In this document: piece after piece, positions 35,099-41,755 of the stretch
Layout of the letters: each line of letters begins with the position of its first letter
Position numbering within the stretch: position 1 is the stretch's first letter
Assembly (NCBI GenBank): GCA_913060645.1
Contig: CAJXSW010000011.1
Location: 1-43,999, forward strand
Source of the DNA: an uncultured Dokdonia sp.
Lineage (GTDB): Bacteria > Bacteroidota > Bacteroidia > Flavobacteriales > Flavobacteriaceae
Direction: 5' to 3'
DNA length: 43,999 nt
Notes under the pieces: generated by a model
What the model was told of the DNA's origin: nothing
Database searches by the model: none
The model's input: only the letters and a program-made list of their open reading frames with translations
Made by a program: the position numbers and the translations under genes

Positions 35099-36324
35099 AA
35101 AATGCCTCCATTTACGATAATAGTATCTATCTGGCTTTCGCCAAAATGATAAGGTATCGCATTATAAGAAGGTAGGGGTTTTGTGATGATTAAATTAGCT
35201 TTTTTTCCTTTGGTAATACTTCCAGTTTCTGCTGCTACATCCATAGCAAAAGCGCCATTAATGGTGGCTGCTACAATAGCCTCTGCTGGTGTCATTCTTA
35301 AATTTATACAAGCTTGAGAGACTATAAAATTCATAGATGAACTAGGGGATGATCCCGGATTATAATCTGTTGCAATCGCAAGTGGTAATCCAGCATCTAT
35401 AATACTACGTGCTGGAGTATATGGTATATTCAAAAAGAAAGAACAGCCAGGCAATGCAACGGGTATGGTACTTGAACCCTGTAAGACTGATATATCAGCT
35501 TTTGTTAATTCTTCTAGATGATCTACAGAAAGTGCATTTAGCGCTACTGCTTTTTGGATTCCGCCTATACTATTAAATTGATTGACGTGAACTTTAGCCT
35601 TAAGACCATGAGCAGCTCCTGCCGTTACAATAGTATCCATTTCCTCAACCGTAAAATAACCCGTCTCACAGAAAATATCTATAAAATCACATAAGTCTGC
35701 TTTCGCGAAAGCAGGAATCATTTCCTCTACAATTTCTTTAATATATCCTTCTCTATTGGTTTTATAATTTTCAGGAATAGCATGTGCAGCAAGTAATGTA
35801 GCCTTTACAGGTATATTTACTTTTTTACGCAATCGTTGTATGACCTTGAGCATTTTAAGCTCTGCATCTTTTGTAAGACCATAACCGGTTTTAATTTCAA
35901 TAGCACCTGTACCGCTTGCAATAGCAGTATTAAGTCTTACTAGTGCATCTTCATAAAGATCATCTTCACTCATCTCACGTAAGGTTCTTGCGCTATTCAT
36001 TATTCCGCCGCCTTTGGCAGCAATTTCTTGATAAGTAAGACCTTTAATACGATCTACAAACTCATCTTCACGAGTTGCTGCATACACAAGATGCGTGTGA
36101 GAGTCACACCACATAGGGAGCACTATTTGTCCGGTGGCATCTATTACCTCTTCTACAGCAATAGGGTGAAGGTCTTCCATAAGACCATATTCGTAAATAA
36201 GATCTTCATCAATAACGAGGTATGCATTCTCGAGATAAGGCATTGCCTCCATATTTTTTCCAGAGAGGGGAGCTGTAAAATCTCCTGTTACTAGAAGCTG
36301 GTGGATATTTGTGATTAATTTCAT
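35095..36324 (-). CDS. hutI: Imidazolonepropionase
   Basis: Amidohydrolase superfamily, 409 residues, the usual HutI length. The metal site is CDSHTHLVYAA (His76, His78), with KTGYGL, VHVNQF and ATDYNPGSSPSSSMNF further on, as in HutI. It opens the imidazolone ring to N-formimino-L-glutamate. It is the first gene of the hutI - transglutaminase-like - hutG - GNAT run. Palindrome copy 11 encodes PAFAKAD near its middle. Confidence 0.93.
   Translation of the reverse strand: MKLITNIHQLLVTGDFTAPLSGKNMEAMPYLENAYLVIDEDLIYEYGLMEDLHPIAVEEVIDATGQIVLPMWCDSHTHLVYAATREDEFVDRIKGLTYQEIAAKGGGIMNSARTLREMSEDDLYEDALVRLNTAIASGTGAIEIKTGYGLTKDAELKMLKVIQRLRKKVNIPVKATLLAAHAIPENYKTNREGYIKEIVEEMIPAFAKADLCDFIDIFCETGYFTVEEMDTIVTAGAAHGLKAKVHVNQFNSIGGIQKAVALNALSVDHLEELTKADISVLQGSSTIPVALPGCSFFLNIPYTPARSIIDAGLPLAIATDYNPGSSPSSSMNFIVSQACINLRMTPAEAIVAATINGAFAMDVAAETGSITKGKKANLIITKPLPSYNAIPYHFGESQIDTIIVNGGIL
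35697..35714. repeat. Iterated palindrome copy 11 (in hutI, changed arms)
   Basis: Perfect 18-bp palindrome CTGCTTTCGCGAAAGCAG. The usual outer CG pair is replaced by paired changes (CT/AG), so symmetry is kept although the sequence differs. Read as Ala-Phe-Ala-Lys-Ala. Confidence 0.85.
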
Positions 36325-36490
36325 TGTCTTAAAGGTAGCTACTTTAACTGATAGTTTATCTAAGTTTAGACCGAGAATTTTATATTAAAATGTAAAATAT
36401 TGAACGTTAGTGGTGTAAGAATTTTCTTGGTAAGTACCCTCGTAAACTATAATAAATTGGCTGATTTACTGTAACCCTTTTTTGTATTTT

Positions 36491-36498
36491 TAGATTTG
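36491..36498 (+). promoter_or_regulatory. -7 element upstream of the Cys/Met PLP enzyme gene
   Basis: TAGATTTG is an exact TAnnTTTG match, 16 nt before the ATG. No -33 TTG at the right distance. Confidence 0.45.
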
Positions 36499-36514
36499 AA
36501 AAAAAACATACACT

Positions 36515-37690
36515 ATGAGTAAATCACATAAAGGCCTTAATACCATTTGTACGCATACAGGAGAAATTAAAGACGAGCAGTTTCAAGGAGCTGTATCTCC
36601 TATCTACTTATCATCTTCTTATGCCTTTATGGATGTAGATGTAAAGCGCTACCCTCGCTACTTTAATACTCCTAATCAAGAAGGATTAAGCAAGAAAATT
36701 GCTGCCCTTGAGAAGACAGAGGCTGGGATGATCTTTGGTAGTGGTATGGCGGCAGTAAGTACTGCATTGCTGGCTTTTTTGAGAAGTGGCGACCATGTTG
36801 TGCTTCAAGAAACATTATATGGAGGTACATATAACCTCGTAGTTGAGGAATTTGAGAAGTACGGTATCACATATTCATTTACTGAGGATTTGAGTGAGGC
36901 CGCTTTCGCGAAAGCGATAACTCCACATACTAAAGTGATTTACATTGAGACACCTTCTAATCCACTTATGAAAGTGACAGATATGAAGATGGTTGCTACA
37001 CTTGCCAAAAAACACGGCATTGTGACCATGATAGATAATACATTTGCCTCTCCAGTAAATCAAAATCCAGCAGATTTTGGGATTGATATTATACTTCACT
37101 CTGCAACAAAATATATGGGAGGGCACAGTGACATCTGTGCAGGAGCAATTGCTGCGAGCCAAGAACATATGGATCGCATCTGGAATCTAGCAAAAAATCT
37201 AGGAGGAAGTCTAAGTGACCTTACCGTATGGATGCTTGAGCGTAGCATGAAAACCATGGCACTACGTGTAAAAGCTCAAAATAGAAATGCAAAGAAAATA
37301 GCCAAATGGCTTGATAAGAAAGACGAGATAAGTCGGGTGTACTATCCAGGATTAAAGTCTCATCCAGATTATAAACTGGCCAAAGAGCAGATGAGCGGTT
37401 TTGGAGGGATGATGTCCTTCGAGTTAGTATCACACATTGATGCCGAAGATTTTCAGAAAGCCTTACAACTTATCAAACCTTCTATGAGTCTTGCAGGTGT
37501 AGAGAGTACGATGTTATGTCCAGCACAAACTTCGCACTCATTACTAGGAGAAGAAGAGCGAGCAAAACAGGGTATCGCAGATGGCTTAATTCGTTTTTCT
37601 GTAGGAATAGAGGAGAAGGCAGACTTGATGGAAGATATAGACCAAGCACTTAAAGCTGTTTTGAAAAAAACAGTATTAGTCGCAGATTAA
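36515..37690 (+). CDS. Cys/Met metabolism PLP enzyme (trans-sulfuration family)
   Basis: 391 residues, fold-type I PLP enzyme. Motifs are YPRYFNTPN, the FGSGMAAVS phosphate loop, YIETPSNP, the IDNTFASP region and the PLP lysine in HSATKYMGGHSD (Lys199). Possible activities are cystathionine gamma-synthase, cystathionine gamma-lyase or methionine gamma-lyase; the sequence alone does not decide. It is 130 nt upstream of bshB1, a thiol-metabolism gene, which would fit supply or turnover of cysteine. Palindrome copy 12 encodes residues 129-135 (AAFAKAI) just before the conserved YIETPSNP. Confidence 0.85.
   Translation: MSKSHKGLNTICTHTGEIKDEQFQGAVSPIYLSSSYAFMDVDVKRYPRYFNTPNQEGLSKKIAALEKTEAGMIFGSGMAAVSTALLAFLRSGDHVVLQETLYGGTYNLVVEEFEKYGITYSFTEDLSEAAFAKAITPHTKVIYIETPSNPLMKVTDMKMVATLAKKHGIVTMIDNTFASPVNQNPADFGIDIILHSATKYMGGHSDICAGAIAASQEHMDRIWNLAKNLGGSLSDLTVWMLERSMKTMALRVKAQNRNAKKIAKWLDKKDEISRVYYPGLKSHPDYKLAKEQMSGFGGMMSFELVSHIDAEDFQKALQLIKPSMSLAGVESTMLCPAQTSHSLLGEEERAKQGIADGLIRFSVGIEEKADLMEDIDQALKAVLKKTVLVAD
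36901..36916. repeat. Iterated palindrome copy 12 (in Cys/Met PLP enzyme gene)
   Basis: Perfect 16-bp CGCTTTCGCGAAAGCG, read as Ala-Phe-Ala-Lys-Ala on the plus strand. Confidence 0.88.
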
Positions 37691-37763
37691 AACTCGATTG
37701 CGCTTAACTTTTTATTTGTTCTTAAAAGTCGGTAATTAAATAAAGGGAAATGTCATTCACACG

Positions 37764-37771
37764 TAAGTTTG
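37764..37771 (+). promoter_or_regulatory. -7 element upstream of bshB1
   Basis: TAAGTTTG is an exact TAnnTTTG match, 49 nt before the bshB1 ATG. No good -33 box. Confidence 0.38.
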
Positions 37772-37820
37772 ATGACTATATAACAATAATCCAAAAGATA
37801 CTCGTACAGCGAGCATACAT

Positions 37821-38537
37821 ATGAAACTAGATATACTTGCCATAGGAGCACACCCAGATGATGTAGAATTAGGCTGTGGTGCAACCATAGCAAAGGAGAT
37901 AGCAAATGGAAAGAAAGTAGGAATACTTGATCTCACAAGAGGCGAACTAGGAACTCGAGGTAGTGCAGAGATACGTGATGAGGAAGCTGCAGCTGCAGCA
38001 AAGATTCTAGGTGTAGCTGTACGTGAGAATATTGCACTTGCAGATGGTTTCTTTGTAAATGATAAAGAGAGCCAACTCAAAATCATAGAAGTAATAAGAA
38101 AGTATCAACCAGAAATGGTGCTCTGTAACGCTATAACAGATAGGCATATAGACCACGGAAAGGGAAGTAAACTTGCCAGTGATGCTTGCTTTTTGAGCGG
38201 GCTGAAAAAGATTGAAACCATTGTAGACGGAAAGTCACAAGAAAAATGGCGCCCTAAGACTGTGTATCACTATATACAATGGCAGCACATCGAGCCAGAT
38301 GTAGTGGTAGATGTAAGTGGGTTTATAGATAAAAAATGTGATGCCGTCTTTGCATACAGCTCACAGTTTCACGATCCAAATAATAAAGATGGTGATACAC
38401 CTATTTCTAGCGAAACCTTTAAAGAGAGTATTAATTATCGCTCTAGAGACCTAGGACGTCTCATAGGTACAGAATATGGAGAAGGTTTTACCGTAGAGCG
38501 TTATCCAGCGGTAGATAGCTTATTTGATTTAAAATAA
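37821..38537 (+). CDS. bshB1: Bacillithiol biosynthesis deacetylase BshB1
   Basis: 238 residues, PIG-L/LmbE zinc deacetylase family. The zinc and catalytic motifs GAHPDDVELG (His11-Pro12-Asp13-Asp14) and DRHIDHGKG are present. The C-terminal FHDPN.. and SRDLGRLIGTEYGEGF blocks are typical of BshB1. The enzyme removes acetate from GlcNAc-malate to give GlcN-malate in bacillithiol synthesis; some homologues also act on bacillithiol conjugates. The interrupted secreted-protein gene starts 1 nt after the stop. Confidence 0.93.
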   Translation: MKLDILAIGAHPDDVELGCGATIAKEIANGKKVGILDLTRGELGTRGSAEIRDEEAAAAAKILGVAVRENIALADGFFVNDKESQLKIIEVIRKYQPEMVLCNAITDRHIDHGKGSKLASDACFLSGLKKIETIVDGKSQEKWRPKTVYHYIQWQHIEPDVVVDVSGFIDKKCDAVFAYSSQFHDPNNKDGDTPISSETFKESINYRSRDLGRLIGTEYGEGFTVERYPAVDSLFDLK

Positions 38538-38538
38538 A

Positions 38539-38895
38539 ATGGGGATGATACAACGGATTGTAATGATTTGTTTTTTAACGTGCGGAGTGGTTGCGATAGG
38601 TCAAACGTCTTCGTTTCATTTAGATAGTATACCCACTTCGATACCTTTCAAACACACGCTAAATATATCTAGCTTAGACAACCTTAAGAAGTTACCATCT
38701 TAACTATTTAAGAGATATGATATGTCAGGAAATCTCATTGTTGATGAAAAGTTTGCGTCTAGTAAGCAGAAAGCCTATACCATGAGGGTTTATCCTATTA
38801 AATCAAATGATGAGATGAGAGTTGTTATCCCAGATACCACCACAACGCAATACTTAAGAATATATGGAATAGATAAGACTACATTAAACAACTAG
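38539..38895 (+). pseudogene. Small secreted-protein gene interrupted by an in-frame TAA
   Basis: From ATG 38539 an in-frame reading gives a signal-peptide-like start (IVMICFLTCGVVAIGQ) and runs to a TAA at codon 55 (38701-38703). The same frame then continues without another stop (LFKRYDMSGNLIVDEKF.. to GIDKTTLNN) up to TAG 38893-38895, 118 codons in all. The continuation looks like ordinary protein, so a single nonsense mutation in a short secreted-protein gene is the simplest reading. An alternative is two small genes, with a restart at ATG 38722. No family recognised. It begins 1 nt after bshB1 and is followed by a terminator. Confidence 0.6.
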
Positions 38896-38918
38896 GGAAT
38901 AAATATTCTGAGTTATTA

Positions 38919-38945
38919 AAAAGCCACCTACGGGTGGCTTTTTAA
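38919..38945 (+). terminator. Terminator after the bshB1 operon
   Basis: Stem AAAAGCCACC / GGTGGCTTTT with loop TACG, followed by T residues. Confidence 0.85.
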
Positions 38946-38991
38946 TGTCTAGTATGTAAAGAATGGAATAGGCGCTACTTATTTACATAAC

Positions 38992-39023
38992 AAAAAAAAG
39001 TCTTCAGATTTCTCTGAAGACTT
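38992..39023 (-). terminator. Terminator after tRNA-His
   Basis: Stem AAGTCTTCAGA / TCTGAAGACTT with a 4-nt loop. On the minus strand it is followed by eight T and lies 8 nt after the tRNA 3' end. Confidence 0.87.
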
Positions 39024-39030
39024 GAATAAG

Positions 39031-39105
39031 GGTGGAAGACCGGGTTCGAACCGGCGACCTCTGGTACCACAAACCAGCGCTCTAACCAACTGAGCTACAA
39101 CCACC
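39031..39105 (-). tRNA. tRNA-His (GTG)
   Basis: The minus strand folds as a cloverleaf: D stem GCTC/GAGC, anticodon stem CTGGT/ACCAG with loop TTGTGGT (anticodon GTG), T stem GCCGG/CCGGT with loop TTCGAAC. The encoded extra G at -1 (base 39105) faces the discriminator C (base 39031), the tRNA-His identity feature. CCA is not encoded. The acceptor halves GTGGTTG and CTTCCAC pair at 1-4 and 7 but place U opposite U at pairs 5-68 and 6-67, which is odd. Confidence 0.93.
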
Positions 39106-39162
39106 ATTTTAATTGCGAGTGCAAAGATAATTAATATTAGAAGATGTGCAACTTTTTCTAAT

Positions 39163-39195
39163 AAAAAAAGGAGTGAAATTTTTCACTCCTTTTTC
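39163..39195 (-). terminator. Terminator after the M28 peptidase gene
   Basis: Stem AAAAAGGAGTGAAA / TTCACTCCTTTTT with a short loop. On the minus strand it ends in a T run. It separates the peptidase from tRNA-His. Confidence 0.82.
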
Positions 39196-39255
39196 AAAGT
39201 GTTGATTATTAGGTGAATTTACTTAAATAAAACACATAATAATTTTTAAAATAAT

Positions 39256-40329
39256 TTATTCTTCTTTCTCCGCTTTGTCTACTACAGGTCTATCCTTACG
39301 ATTTGCAAGTTCCCAAGCAGTTGCAAAAACTAGTTTTGTGCGCTTTTCAAGTAAAGGGTAGTTAATCTTATCTGGTGTATCACCTATCTTGTGATAATCT
39401 TCATGTGTTCCATTAAAGTAAAAAATGATAGGCACATTCTTCTTTGCAAAGTTGTAGTGATCTGAGCGGTAGTAAAAACGGTTAGGCTCATTTTCTACGT
39501 TATAGCGATAATCAAGATTAATATCAAAATACTTTGCATTTACTGCAGATGATACATTATGTAAATCTGTACTTAATTTATCTGACCCTATTAAATAAAC
39601 GTAGTTATTGTCTTCTAAGTGGGCATCATCATTACGACCTATCATATCGATGTTAAGGTCTGCGATTGTATTTGCTAGTGGGTATACTGGATTTTCAGAG
39701 TAGAATCTAGACCCGTATAAGCCTTTCTCTTCTCCTGTAACGTGTAAAAAGAGGATAGAGCGCTTAGGTCCTTTTCCGTCTTTTACAGCTTGTTTAAAAG
39801 CTTCTGCAATCTCAAGTAAAGCTACAGTACCAGATCCATCATCATCTGCCCCATTAAAGACATTACCTTTTGAGTCCATTCCTACGTGGTCCAGGTGTGC
39901 AGAGAGTACAAGCACTTCCTCAGGCTTTTCTGATCCTTCTATAAATGCTAGTATGTTTTCTGAGTCGTTTAGATCACTTCCTTTCCTAAAAAAGGTGTTA
40001 GGTACAATCTGGTAATAATCTCCATTATTTCCTGGAGCCACTTCTAGTTGCTTGTAATAGTTTACAAGGTATGCAGCCGCTTTCTTTTGCCCTGGATCTC
40101 CAGTGTTACGACCTTCAAAATCATCACCTGCAAATACGTAAAGCATGTCTTGTAGCTCATTTGCAGTAATAGTATTAGTGTATTTACGCACATCATTCTC
40201 ATTGCTTTCAAGAGAAGTAACATCTATAAGTACAGGTTCTGAAGGAGCAGCAGGTGCTACTACTTTTTTTGATTCGTTACAGGAAAGGGCAATGAGTCCC
40301 AATCCCATGAGCGCAATATATTTTTTCAT
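39256..40329 (-). CDS. M28 family metallopeptidase lipoprotein
   Basis: 357 residues. A lipoprotein signal ends at ALSC (Cys17). The M28 zinc ligands are visible in order: LSAHLDHVG, NGADDDGSG, GEEKGLYGS, NIDMIGRND and a later RSDHYNF / HEDYH. The domain is expected to release N-terminal residues from peptides outside the cytoplasm. A Thr/Asn-rich prodomain of about 60 residues precedes the protease-associated part. Single gene between tRNA-His and dnaN. Confidence 0.92.
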   Translation of the reverse strand: MKKYIALMGLGLIALSCNESKKVVAPAAPSEPVLIDVTSLESNENDVRKYTNTITANELQDMLYVFAGDDFEGRNTGDPGQKKAAAYLVNYYKQLEVAPGNNGDYYQIVPNTFFRKGSDLNDSENILAFIEGSEKPEEVLVLSAHLDHVGMDSKGNVFNGADDDGSGTVALLEIAEAFKQAVKDGKGPKRSILFLHVTGEEKGLYGSRFYSENPVYPLANTIADLNIDMIGRNDDAHLEDNNYVYLIGSDKLSTDLHNVSSAVNAKYFDINLDYRYNVENEPNRFYYRSDHYNFAKKNVPIIFYFNGTHEDYHKIGDTPDKINYPLLEKRTKLVFATAWELANRKDRPVVDKAEKEE

Positions 40330-40406
40330 TTATAAGGAATTGTTTATTCTGATAAAAGTACTGAATTCAATTGGATAAAATATGAGATAGCGTAGTGTGT
40401 TTTTTT

Positions 40407-40420
40407 GCTTTCGCGAAAGC
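40407..40420. repeat. Iterated palindrome copy 13 (intergenic, short arms)
   Basis: Perfect 14-bp GCTTTCGCGAAAGC; the right arm continues as GCGTAA but the left arm is a T run. It lies between the M28 peptidase start and the dnaN stop. Confidence 0.82.
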
Positions 40421-40464
40421 GTAACTACCCAATATATCTTATACAACTTTAAAAAAAAGAGCAT

Positions 40465-40496
40465 AAAAAAAGGTCACTCTATTGCTAGAGTGACCT
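40465..40496 (-). terminator. Terminator after dnaN
   Basis: Stem AGGTCACTCTA / TAGAGTGACCT with loop TTGC. On the minus strand it is followed by a T run. Confidence 0.87.
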
Positions 40497-40518
40497 CGTT
40501 TTATAAAGATATGAAATC

Positions 40519-41637
40519 TTAGTTGTTAAGCATTACTGGCATTACAAGCATTGTGACTTGCTCTCCTTCATCTAGTCCATCTACTGGAGTAAGGATACCT
40601 GCTCTATTAGGTAGTGACATTTCTAGTGAAACATCATTTGCATTCATATTATTAAGCATCTCTGTTAAGAAACGAGAGTTGAAGCCTATTTGCATATCAT
40701 CACCTTGATAATCACAAGTAAGACGCTCTTCTGCTTTGTTACTGTAATCGATATCTTCTGCAGAAATATTAAGCTCTGCTCCAGCGATTTTTAAACGAAT
40801 CTGGTGCGTAGTTTTATTTGAGAAAATAGAAACACGACGTACAGAGTTTAAAAACTGATTACGGTCTATAGTAAGTCTGTTTGGATTCTCTTTTGGGATT
40901 ACCGCTTCATAGTTAGGGTATTTACCATCAATAAGACGACATACAAGCTCCACATTATCAAATGTAAACTTTGCATTACTCTCATTATACTCTACAGCGA
41001 TTTCATCATCAGAAGTAGAAAGTATTCCCTTAAGTAAGTTAAGTGGTTTCTTAGGCATGATAAATTCCGCCGCTTGAGAAGCCACAACGTCTGTGCGACC
41101 ATACTTTACAAGCTTGTGAGCATCTGTTGCTACAAACGTAAGTCCATCTGTACCAAACTGAAAAAATACTCCACTCATTACTGGGCGTAAATCATCATTT
41201 CCTGTAGCAAAAATAGTATTGCTTATTGCGGTAGCTAGCACACTTCCAGGTATTTTTACAACACTAGGATCTTCTAGTGATACTGCATTAGGAAACTCTG
41301 CTCCATCTGCATATGCCAGTGCATATTTACCATGATTAGAGCTTATCTCTACGGTATTGTTCTCGTGCTGTGTGAACGTAAGTGGTTGCTCTGGAAACGT
41401 CTTAAGCGTGTCAAGAAGTAAACGAGCTGGTAACGCAATCGCACCATTATCACTAGACTCCACATCTAATTTTGATGTCATCGTAGTTTCTAGATCTGAT
41501 GCAGAAACTGTAAGTGTATTTCCGTCTAGTTCAAAAAGGAAATTATCGAGTATAGGTAAGGTGTTGCTGTTGTTTATAACACCACCCAATACTTGTAATT
41601 GTTTAAGGAGGTATGTACTAGAGACTATAAATTTCAT
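40519..41637 (-). CDS. dnaN: DNA polymerase III beta subunit (sliding clamp)
   Basis: 372 residues, the standard clamp length, with three repeated clamp domains. Characteristic are the N-terminus MKFIVSSTYLLKQLQVLGGVI, VSASDLETTM, VFFQFGTDGLTFVATDAHKL in the second domain and the C-terminal TPVDGLDEGEQVTMLVMPVMLN. It is the dimeric ring that holds polymerase on DNA. It is not next to dnaA or recF here, but follows gldFG on the same strand. Confidence 0.97.
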   Translation of the reverse strand: MKFIVSSTYLLKQLQVLGGVINNSNTLPILDNFLFELDGNTLTVSASDLETTMTSKLDVESSDNGAIALPARLLLDTLKTFPEQPLTFTQHENNTVEISSNHGKYALAYADGAEFPNAVSLEDPSVVKIPGSVLATAISNTIFATGNDDLRPVMSGVFFQFGTDGLTFVATDAHKLVKYGRTDVVASQAAEFIMPKKPLNLLKGILSTSDDEIAVEYNESNAKFTFDNVELVCRLIDGKYPNYEAVIPKENPNRLTIDRNQFLNSVRRVSIFSNKTTHQIRLKIAGAELNISAEDIDYSNKAEERLTCDYQGDDMQIGFNSRFLTEMLNNMNANDVSLEMSLPNRAGILTPVDGLDEGEQVTMLVMPVMLNN

Positions 41638-41755
41638 AGAAAGTTAGGTTTTGCAATACAATAAAATGGTACTGAAAGTGACGCAATCTATGCTTCACTC
41701 ACTACTTACAAATATATTTTAAATGCGACGGCTTTTATAATTAACTTATCAACAT

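Noticed and set aside
5601-40420. Palindrome copies as intrinsic terminators
   Set aside because: No loop, no following T run, present inside genes and upstream of genes; separate clear terminators exist at several of the same gaps.
1699-40420. Palindrome copies as a CRISPR array or mobile element ends
   Set aside because: Spacing is irregular and kilobase-sized, flanks are unrelated in most copies, and there are no target-site duplications or transposase genes.
40519-41637. Replication origin near dnaN
   Set aside because: No dnaA or recF neighbour and no cluster of DnaA boxes noticed; dnaN is commonly away from the origin in Bacteroidota.
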